A stretch of 64,000 nt of DNA from Ramlibacter pinisoli (GCF_009758015.1 NZ_WSEL01000002.1:42811-106810); one strand, 5' to 3'. Numbered from the stretch's first letter, positions 1 to 8,821 are shown. Numbers and translations are program-made. Notes: a model not told the origin generated them from the letters alone.

Positions 1-268
1 GGCAGCGCAATGAGCGCACGACGCACGCAAGACCAGTGGCAAGGCGGCATTCAGCCTGCTGAGGTGCGGTTGCCACGCCTGGTATGGAATGTGCAACTCG
101 CACATTCATAGGAGACGTCGCGTGCGAACCCACTCAACTACCCGCCGCCGTTTCGTGCTGGCCCACGCCAGCCACGTCGCGTGCCTGGCACCACCGATTT
201 CCGCGCCAATTGCGCCCGCCGCCGTCCCGAGCTGCTGCGACCGCACCGCGGAAGATGCAGCCGCTGTC

Positions 269-694
269 GTGGAACTGGAGCCCGCCGAGATCGTCGACTG
301 GGCGCGCGCCTACTGCCTGGCCCAGCAGGACCCCGACCTGCTGACCTTCGACTCCCATCCCCTGTGGTGGGCGGTCGAACGCTTCATGCTGTTCTCGGAG
401 GCGGGCCGCCTCGAGGATTGCTGGCGCGCCATCCTGGCGGTGCTGTGCGTCACTGCCGATCCGGACGTGCTGGGGGTGCTGGCTGCGGGGCCGCTGGAGG
501 ACCTGATCGAGCGGGCCGGTACGGACCTCGCGGACCGCATCGTCTGGCAGGCCTGGACCGATCCCGCCTTCCGCCGCCTGCTCGATGGCGCATGGGAGTG
601 CGGGCGGCCGGAAGTCTGGACGCGCATCGCCGCCGTGCGATCCCAGGCCGGGCAGCTGGTGGTGCCGACCGCGCCGATGCACCAGATGAACTGA
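269..694 (+). CDS. DUF6869-like protein
   Basis: The protein looks like the DUF6869 family of uncharacterised bacterial proteins: a short alpha-helical unit with a WWAVERF-type segment, a CWRAIL helix and an LAAGPLEDLI motif, which is the family hallmark. No catalytic motif is visible and the function is unknown. The frame is open back to an ATG at 89, but the 60 extra residues are Arg/His/Pro-rich and unlike the family, so a GTG at 269 just before the conserved part was chosen. No clear ribosome binding site supports either start. No operon partner is visible apart from a tiny open frame just downstream. Confidence 0.55.
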   Translation: MELEPAEIVDWARAYCLAQQDPDLLTFDSHPLWWAVERFMLFSEAGRLEDCWRAILAVLCVTADPDVLGVLAAGPLEDLIERAGTDLADRIVWQAWTDPAFRRLLDGAWECGRPEVWTRIAAVRSQAGQLVVPTAPMHQMN

Positions 695-717
695 CGGGGG
701 GCCAGCCGAGGTGCCGG

Positions 718-849
718 ATGGACCTCGTCACAAAAACCACGGACGCTGCAGCAACTGCGGCGCGGAGAGCCGCACAAGAGGCTGAGCGGGCCGCCGCGGC
801 GGAGCAAATCAAACCACCCACCGTAAGCCCTTCGTTTCCCCCATCGTAA
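718..849 (+). CDS. Possible small Ala-rich protein
   Basis: This is a 43-codon open frame starting 24 bases after the preceding stop, with a GAGG seven bases before its ATG. The product would be one alanine-rich amphipathic helix (AARRAAQEAERAAAAEQ) followed by a proline/serine tail. It matches no family I recognise. The spacing and ribosome binding site suggest co-translation with the DUF6869-like gene, but Ala-rich frames arise easily by chance in GC-rich DNA. Confidence 0.3.
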   Translation: MDLVTKTTDAAATAARRAAQEAERAAAAEQIKPPTVSPSFPPS

Positions 850-1090
850 TCTCGGCTCCTGCGCGTACTTCGCATGCGCTCCGCCAAGCCGTCCAACAAC
901 CGCGCAGAGCGAGCCCACCGGTATGCATCAGTGCTGCGCCGCTGAAATCGCCGCAGCCTTCAGGAAGGAGGCGGGGCTCATCTCGCTGTAGCTGGCGTCG
1001 TTTAGTGGGCACCATTGCCTGACAAGTTGCAGCAGACATCGCTGGTGTGGGGGGTACCGCTGCACAGCGCGCGAGCCATTCTGCGAGACG

Positions 1091-1127
1091 GCAGCTTCGG
1101 GTGGCGGATTCAACTGATCGACGCAAC
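1091..1127 (+). repeat. IS30 left terminal inverted repeat
   Basis: The core GGGTGGCGGATTCAAC is shared, inverted, with 2192-2228; four of 37 positions differ. A diverged third copy of this end lies at 11470-11506. Confidence 0.85.
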
Positions 1128-1161
1128 ACACTAGCCAGCGCAAGCAGAAGGGGAGTGTGGA

Positions 1162-2209
1162 TTGCGGAGAAGATCAAGAACCAAGTACACGGAAACGCAG
1201 AAGGCGCTGATGTGGGAGCGATGGAAAAAGGGGAAGACCCTTCACCAGATCGCTCGCCTTTTCGACCGCCCTCATACCTCGATCTGGCAGATCCTGGCGG
1301 AATCGGGTGGCATCCGCCCTCCTGAGCGCCGCCGTTCCAAGTTGGCTTTGACCCTGGCCGAGCGAGAGGAAATTTCCCGCGCCTTGGTGGCCGGCGAGTC
1401 CATACGCGCTGTCGCCGTCCGGCTCGCGCGCGCTCCCTCCACCATCAGCCGGGAAATCGCCCGAAACGGTGGCGCCTCTTGCTATCGAGCTGCTCAGGCC
1501 GACCAAGCGGCTTGGCAGGGGGCACATCGGCCCAAACAGTGCAAGCTGGCTCAGAGCGCCAAGTTGGCCCGCCTGGTGACGCACAAACTCCAGCGCCAGT
1601 GGTCGCCCGAGCAGATCGCGGGCTGGCTAAAGCATACTTATCCAGGCGACGAGAGCCTGCAGGTGTCACACGAAGCCATTTACCGAAGCCTCTTCATCCA
1701 GGCGCGAGGTGCTCTGAAGAAGGAACTGCTCGAGCATCTGAGGCGAACGCGTGGAATGCGCCGCCCACGCCACCATACGCAGAAGGCCGCGGTGCACGGC
1801 AAGATCTCTGACGCGATCTCGATCAGCGAGCGTCCTGCTGCGGTCGAAGATCGAGCAGTGCCAGGACATTGGGAAGGCGATCTGTTCTTCGGCAGTGGCA
1901 ACAGCCAGATCGCGACCCTTGTGGAGAGGCAGACACGATACGTGATGCTGGTGAAGGTGGGTGGCAAGGACACGCAGACTGTAGTCGATGCACTTGTGCG
2001 CCACGCCCGAGAGCCCATGGCAGCGCGGCTCGAATGGGAACACCAATGGGCTGCTCAGGCAGTACCTGCCCAAGGGCCTGGACATCTCAGGCTACTCGCA
2101 GACCAGCTTGGATGCGATCGCACGAAAATTGAATGAGCGTCCGAGGAAGACTCTGGGCTTCAGGACGCCGGCTGAGATGTTCGACGAATGCGTTGCGTCG
2201 ACCGGTTGA
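1162..2209 (+). pseudogene. IS30 transposase, deleted and frameshifted
   Basis: The N-terminal part is intact: a helix-turn-helix with KGKTLHQIARLF and a second DNA-binding region with APSTISREIARNG. The catalytic core starts normally with the first Asp in GHWEGDLFFG. Near 2012 the reading frame breaks: the upstream frame ends its homology at VRHARE and the next frame resumes at SPWQRGSN. Judged from the family layout, roughly 45-50 residues with the second catalytic Asp are lost. The third acidic residue, normally Glu in the NEN motif, is Gly here (SNGNTNG). The gene therefore carries a deletion, a frameshift and a catalytic substitution and cannot encode an active enzyme. Confidence 0.85.
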
Positions 2210-2228
2210 ATCCGCCACCCAAAGCAGC
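2192..2228 (-). repeat. IS30 right terminal inverted repeat
   Basis: Reverse complement of the left repeat with four mismatches. It overlaps the last codons of the transposase frame. Confidence 0.85.
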
Positions 2229-2286
2229 CATGGCGTACCGAGGGGCTCCCGCTGCGATGCTTTCGCGCATGCGTCAACCCGCCCGC

Positions 2287-2690
2287 CTATCCCTTCAATA
2301 TCGCTTCGACAACGGTCTGCACGTCCAACGCTTCCTGCACAGTGGCCAGGTGATGCGTGTCCCCATGCGTCATCCGCTCTACTCCCTCAAGTTGCCATCG
2401 CAGCACGAGCGAGCGCATCCGTTCATTCGGCATCGCCGCTTGATCAGGCACCCACGCCCCATCGACCAACCGCTCTGCTATCGACCAGTCGCGCAACCGA
2501 ATTGCGCCTCGATCGCCCCACAACGTCCAGGTGTTGTGGTCGTCCTTCAGCGTAGTCCCCACACCTCCCGTCAACATTGCTGGCAACCCTCCTGCAGTCA
2601 GCTGCGCTGCAATCGCTCGCTCACTGGTATTGGGCGATTCAAATCGCGCCCGTCCCGCCTGCAAAACCATCGCCCCGCACAGCCGCCGCG
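2287..2690 (-). pseudogene. Gfo/Idh/MocA oxidoreductase, C-terminal fragment
   Basis: About 125 codons encode the end of a Gfo/Idh/MocA-type NAD(P)-dependent sugar dehydrogenase. The visible parts are a beta-sheet segment typical of the C-terminal substrate-binding domain (GGVGTTLKDDHNTWTLWG) and a closing helix (VQEALDVQTVVEAILKG). The nucleotide-binding Rossmann half and any start codon are absent. The frame runs upstream only as an out-of-frame reading of the adjoining LysR gene. The fragment lies 58 bases beyond the IS30 right end, so transposition-associated deletion could explain the loss. Confidence 0.7.
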
Positions 2691-3293
2691 TCAGGAAGAG
2701 GAAGTGCGACACCACTTCCCTTTGGGCGCGAGCATCGGGAAGAACATACAGTCGTGCTTTTCCAGGTCCTCGATCCGGCGCGGCGTGCCGCGCTTCGCCA
2801 GATATGCAGGCGAGGCGACCAGGACGAGCCGGCTGACCGCGAGCTTTCGTGCGACCAGGTTCGGCGCCGGGGGCGACGACCGGATGCCGAGGTCGAAGCC
2901 CTCGGCGCCCAAGTCCACCGCGCGATTGCTGCAGGAGAGCTTGACCTGGATCTTCGGATACTGCTTCTGGAATTCGACGATTGCCGGCAACACGTGCCGC
3001 ACGGCGAACGCCGGGATCGCGGTAATCTTCACGATTCCGGCCGGCTCGGACTGGGCCTGCGTCACGCGCCGCTCGGCAAGTTCCGCTTCGTGCAGGATGT
3101 TCACGCAGTGCTCGTACACGATGCTGCCGGCTTCGGTCAGGCTGAGCTTGCGCGTCGAACGGTTCAGCAGCTTCACCGCCAGCGAGCGCTCCAGCGCGCT
3201 GACCTCCCGGCTTGCGAGCGATTTTGAGATGCCGAGCTTGTCGGCGGCGGCGGAAAAACTCTTCGCGCCCATCACCTCCGCGAACACGTTCAT
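2691..3293 (-). pseudogene. LysR regulator, truncated at the 3' end
   Basis: The first 195 or so residues of a LysR-type transcription regulator are present. There is a winged helix-turn-helix (KSFSAAADKLGISKSLASRE, residues about 10-29) and most of the effector-binding domain up to YLAKRGTPRRIEDLEKHDC. Family members are about 300 residues, so the last third is missing. Homology ends near 2700, where the sequence passes into the oxidoreductase fragment in another frame. The ATG at 3293 gives the usual LysR beginning, although the frame is open further upstream. It is probably non-functional, since effector domain 2 is cut. Confidence 0.75.
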
Positions 3294-3483
3294 GCCGGCC
3301 AGCCTGTTCAGCGACAGGATGGTCCCAGCCGCCGCAGCGACCCCTGCAATCCACGTACGCGTTTCCCTGCACGTTTACGTTGTTCACGCTCGTGCTGCTG
3401 ACGTCGGTGCTGCGCGCATCGACCCGCGTGCTTCCGACCTGGCCTCTCCTGCGCCGGAATCACGTGGCTTATTTCGCTCGCCT

Positions 3484-4170
3484 TTACTTCAGCGGCAGTG
3501 GTGGTAGCGCAATGCCTCCTTCGCGCAAGGCCTCCTCCCAGTACGACTGGACCATCAACTTGCGGTGCTCGGGATCCAGAAACGGGTGAGACGGTGGCGC
3601 GTGCTTCGCGAGTTCGCCCACGAAAGCGTTCATCGCCTTGGTGTACGCCGCCTTGCCCGCCGCCTGGAACCGAAGCTGCCGACCGAGTTCGGCGCTGTAT
3701 TCGATGAGTCGTAGACCGTATTCCTGCTCGCAGCGCACGTCTCGCCGCAACTGCTCGACCTGAGCGCTCCTCAGTGCCTCCCTAGCTTCCGTAAGGCGCT
3801 GGCTCATGGGTTTCGCCTTGGGCTGAACGTGCGGCATCGGGGGTGTGGCAGGTATCGCGGGCGCCCAGTGCTGGTGCGCATCCGTGTCGCCCTGCGCAGT
3901 GATGCCGCCGGTCCCCTGGCACTGCTCGCACCTGCGGCTCACCGGCACGTACTGCGTGCCCTGTCCACCGCAAAGCGCGCACTGCACTTGCCCGCTGTAC
4001 GCCGGCGCGTCCTGGCCGAACGACTGCCGGCTCGCCTCGACCGCGCCGCTGCCCCCGCAACCGGCGCAGGGCTCGTGCGCATGTCCATGAAACCAGCCGG
4101 TTCCGCCACATCCAGAGCAATTCAAGGTAGCCCTCGCTCGCCATCTGTGAAACACCAGTCGTGAGCGCAC
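3484..4170 (-). CDS. DnaJ-type zinc-finger protein without J domain
   Basis: Four CxxCxGxG motifs, at residues 18-25, 35-42, 64-71 and 81-88, form the double zinc centre known from the central domain of DnaJ/Hsp40. No J domain (no HPD) and no DnaJ C-terminal peptide-binding domain are present. The remaining part is a Pro-rich linker (about 95-120) and a helical region (about 120-210) with no known match. Such isolated domains occur in proteins that bind unfolded chains or thiols. The start is uncertain; conserved sequence begins only at about residue 15. It lies co-oriented with three other unusual genes (to 7140). Confidence 0.65.
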   Translation of the reverse strand: MRSRLVFHRWRARATLNCSGCGGTGWFHGHAHEPCAGCGGSGAVEASRQSFGQDAPAYSGQVQCALCGGQGTQYVPVSRRCEQCQGTGGITAQGDTDAHQHWAPAIPATPPMPHVQPKAKPMSQRLTEAREALRSAQVEQLRRDVRCEQEYGLRLIEYSAELGRQLRFQAAGKAAYTKAMNAFVGELAKHAPPSHPFLDPEHRKLMVQSYWEEALREGGIALPPLPLK

Positions 4171-4246
4171 ATGACAGGTCTGGGTTCAGCGCCGGACGTT
4201 GGACGATCAACCGGGGACCGACTGTTGCGGCCATGCCAGCGGCACT

Positions 4247-5350
4247 TCACCGCGCGACGGCCAACGAGCCGGCCTCGAACGTGGGCGAGTTCTTTAGGTC
4301 TGGGCACCACTGGTTGGGTAGACTCGGGTCGGCGCCCCGCTTGAGGAGCCAAGCCTCCAGCTCCGAATCGCGCATCAACTTCGCAAGCTCCAGCGGACGG
4401 AGCGTGGCCATCATGCAGTTCGGTTTGCCGACGACATCGGGGGCGCCTGCCCGGACCGCGCCGTCCTCCAGTCCGCCGGACCACAGCACACGCGCTGCCT
4501 TGGCGTCGACGGTGTCAAGCGTCCTGGTCGCAACATACAGGTCGATGATGTCGAACCGGTTCGGGTTCCGTTCCCGAATCAGGATTCGCAGTGCTGGTCC
4601 GAGGGCGGATGGCAGCCGATCCCCGTCGGCGAGCATCTTCTCAATCACTGAGCGCCTCGCCCCCATGGCGATCGCGCAGTTCAAATCACGGCAGGCGTCG
4701 GCGGCCGCTTGCTGTGGTTCCTCCAGCTTGGACAGGATCTTTGCCGTGTCGCGACTCGTTTGCGCCGACGTCTGCCGCGATTCTTCGACCTGTCTGGTGA
4801 GTGTGGAGACGCCCTCCTTGACCTGCGCGGTAGACTGAGCGTTGCGCCTCGAGTCTTCTAGCAGCAGCTGCGTGTTGGCCCGGGTGGCCTTCACGTCCAC
4901 GGCAGTCGAATCAAGCTTGTCTTGCAGGTTCAGGAGGGAACTCTGGATCGCAGCGATCGAGGGCGCCTTGGATGCGATGAAGCCCGTGCGTCCATGCGCA
5001 AGCGATAGGCTTCCGCAGCCAGCGATGGTGAGGAAAAACATCCCCCAAAGCACCAGCTTGTATCGCCGCAGCGCAGCCGTGACCTTCTCACGCTTCCCAG
5101 TTGACTCTTCGGTCGGGCTCCGATCGAAGTTCTTGAAAATGGTCGTCAATGCTGCCGCCACCAATAGGCCGCCGGCAGCGACTGCCCCGGCCACCGTGAG
5201 TGCCGCCGTGTACGGTCTTGCAGCCGGCGCGACGAGATCGAGCGCCGCCATCAGTGAAACACCAAGCCCCATAAGCGCGTTGGCCGGGATCAGGTAATCC
5301 TTGATCCAGGCCCGCGTGCCCTTGAAAGGATCGATTTCAGTCTCGGACAT
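4247..5350 (-). CDS. Membrane protein with coiled coil
   Basis: The predicted 367-residue protein has three hydrophobic segments (about 22-40, 47-71 and 98-118), then a long Gln/Ser/Thr/Glu-rich region likely to be a coiled coil (about 130-215). A C-terminal cytoplasmic or periplasmic domain follows, with a LLKRGADPSLPNQ segment that resembles the end of an ankyrin repeat. Its function is unknown. ATG 5350 was preferred because GAGAGG lies at the right distance; a TTG two codons upstream is possible. It is co-oriented with the exported-protein gene starting at 6089, whose stop is 25 bases upstream of this start, so the two may be co-transcribed. Confidence 0.65.
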   Translation of the reverse strand: MSETEIDPFKGTRAWIKDYLIPANALMGLGVSLMAALDLVAPAARPYTAALTVAGAVAAGGLLVAAALTTIFKNFDRSPTEESTGKREKVTAALRRYKLVLWGMFFLTIAGCGSLSLAHGRTGFIASKAPSIAAIQSSLLNLQDKLDSTAVDVKATRANTQLLLEDSRRNAQSTAQVKEGVSTLTRQVEESRQTSAQTSRDTAKILSKLEEPQQAAADACRDLNCAIAMGARRSVIEKMLADGDRLPSALGPALRILIRERNPNRFDIIDLYVATRTLDTVDAKAARVLWSGGLEDGAVRAGAPDVVGKPNCMMATLRPLELAKLMRDSELEAWLLKRGADPSLPNQWCPDLKNSPTFEAGSLAVAR

Positions 5351-5375
5351 CAGCAACCTCTCGGCCGGAGAGACG

Positions 5376-6089
5376 CTACAGCTTGACTGGCGCGTCCGGC
5401 TTCTTCGGCGGGGGCTGCGGCGCGGCCGCCTGTTGCGCCTGGATCTCCTTCATCAGGATCGTGTGATCGGCCGCGCCAATCAGGAATTTTCCGCTGCGTC
5501 CCTTTTGCATGCCGGATCCCTCCGCCGTAACCCAGATCGACAAGCCGCAACTGGCGTTCGAGTGGCGCGGCGGAGTCAGGGCATCTCCCGGCGGACAGTT
5601 CGCAGTCGGCAGCCGCTCTCCCTTCGGCGAGTAGACCAAGCCGCCCCACAGGTTGCCGCCGTCATTCCGGATGTCCTTTGCGCCGATGAAGGGGGCGCCG
5701 TACTTCTTCTTGAGACCGTCCACCACGGCTTGCTGAGCGGAGTCCTCGTTGTTCAGCACGAAGCGAACGATCGAGTAAGCCTGCTTCGTGGACTGGCCGA
5801 AGTGCACCGTGATCTGTTCGCGACAGGGATTCTTCTGATCCGCGATGCAGCCCTTGACCGCAGCGATGCCGCCGCCGCGCAGGCCTGGCTGCTCCTTGAA
5901 GGTCGCCTCGTCGGTGATCACGATTCGCGCATCGTGGGCCTTCAACGCCGCCTTCGCTTCGTCGACAGTCATGCCGAAGCGCACTCCTACGACGTCGAAC
6001 TGATCCGGCTTTGTCGGCTCCGCGTGCACCGCGAAGGACGCGGTGGCGATGAACAGGCCGCCAATGGCCCCGAAGATGGAGTGAGTCAC
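5376..6089 (-). CDS. Exported protein of unknown function
   Basis: With a GTG start at 6089 the protein opens with a clear signal peptide (hydrophobic GAIGGLFIATASFA, cleavage probably after VHA at residue 23). The open frame continues upstream to 6263, but that stretch would bury the signal peptide, so the GTG was chosen. The mature part of about 214 residues begins with a VVGVRFGMTVDEAKAAL segment, a pattern seen in several periplasmic proteins of unknown role. It contains four cysteines that may pair as disulfides, and the tail is Pro/Lys-rich. It lies between a thioredoxin-fold gene and the membrane coiled-coil gene on the same strand. Confidence 0.6.
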   Translation of the reverse strand: MTHSIFGAIGGLFIATASFAVHAEPTKPDQFDVVGVRFGMTVDEAKAALKAHDARIVITDEATFKEQPGLRGGGIAAVKGCIADQKNPCREQITVHFGQSTKQAYSIVRFVLNNEDSAQQAVVDGLKKKYGAPFIGAKDIRNDGGNLWGGLVYSPKGERLPTANCPPGDALTPPRHSNASCGLSIWVTAEGSGMQKGRSGKFLIGAADHTILMKEIQAQQAAAPQPPPKKPDAPVKL

Positions 6090-6294
6090 AAGTTGCCTTT
6101 GCGTGGTTGTTTTTGAGAGATCGAGGGCGCGCGACGTGGCCCAGATGGCCTTGATGCCACGGCTGTCACAGCCGGCTTGTCTTGCAGTTCCGGGAGAGGG
6201 TGCTCTGGAATGGGAGAGATCGGGGCGCTTTGAATGCGCGATCCCCCCTTCGGCTGCGCTCACGCTTGCGAAAAGCCGGTCGCAGAGCAGTTGG

Positions 6295-7140
6295 TCATGC
6301 CGGCGCGACTCGGGATTTCATTGCCGCCCAATTTCCGCGCTCGCCGGAATCGAGAATCAGGGTCGGCGTCGGCTTGACGATCTGCCCGGGTGCAGGCGAA
6401 TGGCCAACCGAAAGCGCATCGGAAACCGCGACGCTGTAGTAGTCCTGGTCGCACGAAGCTGACGAACCGATGGACTTCCGCGCCATCGCTTGCAGCCAGC
6501 TGGCCGGCTTGTTGGAGCTGCACCAGATCTGGTTGGCCACCATGCTGCTTTTCGCAAGCATGGTTGGCAGGTAGTAGAGCTCGTACTGCAGCTTCTTGTC
6601 AGCCCCCGAAGCCAGTTCGAGCTCCATCTGTTGGCAGAAGGGGCAGTCAGGTGCCGACCAGACCAACGCCTTGCGCGGTGCGCCAGCACCCCACACCGGT
6701 CCCACGAGCATGTCCCAACTCAGGCGGGATAGGACATCTTGGCGCACACGGTCTTGTTCGGCAGCGGGCAACTCGGTCCCAGACGGCTGATTGGCAGGCC
6801 AGCTGAACCACTTCCTGGCGCCGAAGAACGTGGCCATCGAGTTCAAGAACACCGGCTCGAAGCCGGGCGGTGTCCGGATCAATCCGAGCCCGCGGATAGG
6901 GCTCTGGATGGCACGCGAGCCACGGATGTTGAAGTTCTTGCTGAATACCTGGAAGTAGGCGTCTGGGGAGACCACACCGCCATCGAAGCGCGAAGGGAAT
7001 TGCGGCACGACTGGAGCGCTCTGCCGACCGGCGTTCTGTGCAGCCTCCAGCTGGCCCTTGAGCGTTCCGAGTAAATCATTCGCCCATGCAGCTTGCCCGC
7101 TTGCATAGATGGCTGCCCCTAGCACGTGCCGTCTGTTCAT
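6295..7140 (-). CDS. Periplasmic DsbC/G-like thiol-disulfide protein
   Basis: The protein starts with MNRRHVLGAA and a short hydrophobic stretch ending AWA, a signal peptide with a twin-arginine look. Residues about 155-281 have the features of a thioredoxin fold: an active-site C166-P-F-C169 motif preceded by VWSAPD, and a PTPT cis-proline loop at 257-260. A second cysteine pair (207, 230) could be structural, as in DsbC. The first 150 residues match nothing I know. It probably oxidises or isomerises disulfides in the periplasm, perhaps in the cysteine-containing exported protein encoded next to it. The start was chosen at the Arg-Arg motif; twelve upstream codons are less likely. Confidence 0.65.
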   Translation of the reverse strand: MNRRHVLGAAIYASGQAAWANDLLGTLKGQLEAAQNAGRQSAPVVPQFPSRFDGGVVSPDAYFQVFSKNFNIRGSRAIQSPIRGLGLIRTPPGFEPVFLNSMATFFGARKWFSWPANQPSGTELPAAEQDRVRQDVLSRLSWDMLVGPVWGAGAPRKALVWSAPDCPFCQQMELELASGADKKLQYELYYLPTMLAKSSMVANQIWCSSNKPASWLQAMARKSIGSSASCDQDYYSVAVSDALSVGHSPAPGQIVKPTPTLILDSGERGNWAAMKSRVAPA

Positions 7141-7770
7141 CGCGTCTCCTCTCTTGCCCCGCGCAGTCCCCGGCAAATTGCCGGCGGACGCATCCCTCGA
7201 ACGCCCCTAGCAGACCGCGCAAGCTGTCGTCGCAACGAGAGCACCGCCGACCGCACCGCGCCGGTGTGCAGTGGGGTTTGCGCGAACAGCAGGTGTTCTT
7301 CGAAGCTCCTGACCGCCCGGTCGGGCGCTACCCTCGCGCCATTGCTAGATCTGTTGTCCATCTGGCGATCTGAACTTTGCTGTCCAAACGTCAGCGATCA
7401 GATGCCCATGGCAATGCCAGATCACACCGATGTTAATCCGAACCCAATCGCTCCGACCTCATCATTGCGGCTGAAGTCATCTCGCTGATGACATTAAGGG
7501 ATGCAGCTGTATTGCTGCCTGCACCCGGAGGGCGCGGCAGCCGTGCACAGCAAACTGCCCGCTGGCGCCGTGCCGCGATGATGCGGGAACGATCGCAGCA
7601 TTCATTCTGTCTGGGTTTGGCTCCTCGTTTTGGGAGCGGTACTGATCCTGTGCCGTGGCCCAATCCCGATCGAACACCGGCTACCGCCGCTAGTTGGTCT
7701 CGCCCGACTGGGCGACGTACGCGACCAAAGTCTGCTTCCGGCCAGAAGCGGTCCTCGCGACGCTGATGAA
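7141..7770. other. Long intergenic region, no gene seen
   Basis: About 630 bases lie between the start of the thioredoxin-fold gene and the end of the MerR-like gene. Short open frames exist on both strands but none shows a recognisable motif, signal peptide or ribosome binding site. No strong terminator or repeat was seen. Confidence 0.5.
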
Positions 7771-8721
7771 TCAGCGGGTCGGTCTTGCGCGCTCTTGGGC
7801 CTGCATAGGCCGCTGTTCCGCGGCGGGCACACAGGCGTCCAGGGCCGACAGCGCTTCATCCATCGAGCCCAGCAAGTCCACGCCTTCGATCGCGCGGAGG
7901 CGGCACACGGCCGCCCCGGCCGCCCACAGCCGGACCGGCCTTGGCAACGAGCCTCGTAATCGATGCAGCAGTTCCGGGATGCGACGCGTCGTGAACCCGG
8001 ACGAAAAGGACAGCGCCACGACGTCCGCACCATAGGCGCCCGCTGCGCGCGCGATGTCCATCAAGGGCACCTGCGTGCCGAGGTTGATGCAGTGCGCGCC
8101 GCGCAGCGACAGCATGGCCTCCCCCATCAGCAAGCCCAGGCTGTGCGCCTCCTCGGGCACCGTGGTGAGCAGCACGACGGGCCCCTGCCCGGGCGGCACG
8201 GCCGCGATGCCCTGCCGCAGTAGGCGGGTGGCCACCTCGGTGAACAGGTGCTCCTCGAAAACCTCCATGTCGCCACGAGCCCATTCCTCCCCCACGCGCG
8301 TAGCCAGGGGAGCAATTGCGTCCTGGACAAAAGAAGCCAGGCCGATTTGTGCCAGCCGCTGCTGCAAGGCCCGGTACAACCCTGCCGCGTCGTGCGCGCG
8401 CAGGCAGCCCAGCAACTCTCCCGCGTCGTCCGGACCTTCGCGCAAGGGCGACGGATTAGCTTGCATGGCGCCGGAGGCGAGCGCTTCCAGCTCTTCGGCC
8501 GTCCCGCCGAGCAGGCGGCCGGGCCGCAGACCCTGGTCCAGCAGGCGCTTGATCAGGCGGAGGCGTCGGACCTGCTCGGGTGGGTAGAGCCGCTCACCGT
8601 GCGCGTCACGCATCGGGGACGGAAAACCGTAGCGCCGCTCCCAGACGCGCAGCACGTCTTTCGATAGTCCGACTTCCCGTTCGACGGCCGTGATGGTCAG
8701 ACCCGAAACGGATTCTTTCAT
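7771..8721 (-). CDS. MerR-family B12-binding regulator (CarH/LitR-like)
   Basis: The 316-residue protein has an N-terminal MerR winged helix (about 8-75, with SKDVLRVWERRYGFPSP). A four-helix bundle and a cobalamin-binding Rossmann domain follow. Two signatures of adenosylcobalamin photoreceptors of the CarH/LitR family are present: W147-x9-E157-H158 in the helical cap, and E191-A-H193-S-L-G, whose His would be the lower cobalt ligand. Family members repress in the dark and release DNA when light breaks the cobalt-carbon bond; light sensing here is inferred. ATG 8721 sits two bases from an operator-like palindrome, which suggests autoregulation. The gene is divergent from two fasciclin genes. 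Confidence 0.85.
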   Translation of the reverse strand: MKESVSGLTITAVEREVGLSKDVLRVWERRYGFPSPMRDAHGERLYPPEQVRRLRLIKRLLDQGLRPGRLLGGTAEELEALASGAMQANPSPLREGPDDAGELLGCLRAHDAAGLYRALQQRLAQIGLASFVQDAIAPLATRVGEEWARGDMEVFEEHLFTEVATRLLRQGIAAVPPGQGPVVLLTTVPEEAHSLGLLMGEAMLSLRGAHCINLGTQVPLMDIARAAGAYGADVVALSFSSGFTTRRIPELLHRLRGSLPRPVRLWAAGAAVCRLRAIEGVDLLGSMDEALSALDACVPAAEQRPMQAQERARPTR

Positions 8722-8722
8722 G

Positions 8723-8737
8723 TTTGTCCAGGACAAA
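8723..8737. promoter_or_regulatory. Operator palindrome 1 (TGTCC-GGACA)
   Basis: TTTGTCCAGGACAAA is a perfect 15-base inverted repeat. It lies just upstream of the -35 box for the fasciclin gene and directly before the start codon of the MerR-like gene. It is the likely binding site for that regulator. Confidence 0.7.
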
Positions 8738-8740
8738 TGG

Positions 8741-8769
8741 TTGACGGCCTTCGGGGCCGCACCTATTCT
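8741..8769 (+). promoter_or_regulatory. Sigma-70-like promoter for fasciclin gene
   Basis: TTGACG (8741-8746) and TATTCT (8764-8769) are separated by 17 bases, a good housekeeping promoter in a GC-rich genome. The operators lie on both sides, so a bound regulator would block RNA polymerase. Confidence 0.65.
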
Positions 8770-8786
8770 CGCGGACATCTCATGCC

Positions 8787-8797
8787 TGTCCTAGACA
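8787..8797. promoter_or_regulatory. Operator palindrome 2 (TGTCCTAGACA)
   Basis: This second copy of the TGTCC-n-GACA pattern differs from the core of operator 1 at two bases. Its position just after the expected transcription start fits repression of the fasciclin promoter. Confidence 0.6.
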
Positions 8798-8821
8798 AAT
8801 TCGCTGGAAGGAACTCTCGCC

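Larger units (their letters stand above)
1091..2228 (+). mobile_element. Decayed IS30-family insertion sequence
   Basis: Terminal inverted repeats bound the element: left 1091-1127 and right 2192-2228, matching at 33 of 37 positions. The single transposase gene is of IS30 type and ends inside the right repeat, as is usual in this family. The element is about 1.14 kb, whereas intact relatives are usually 1.2 to 1.3 kb, because an internal stretch of the transposase gene is missing. I see no convincing target-site duplication beside the repeats. It should be immobile unless an intact relative acts in trans. Confidence 0.85.

Noticed and set aside
2287..3387. Single 366-residue protein across 2287-3387
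   Set aside because: Its first two-thirds are an out-of-frame reading of a LysR gene and only the last third matches a protein family.
8781..8800. Start of a separate leader gene at 8783
   Set aside because: The short frame is closed quickly and overlaps operator 2; the lipoprotein start at 8822 with a GAAGGAA-type site fits better.
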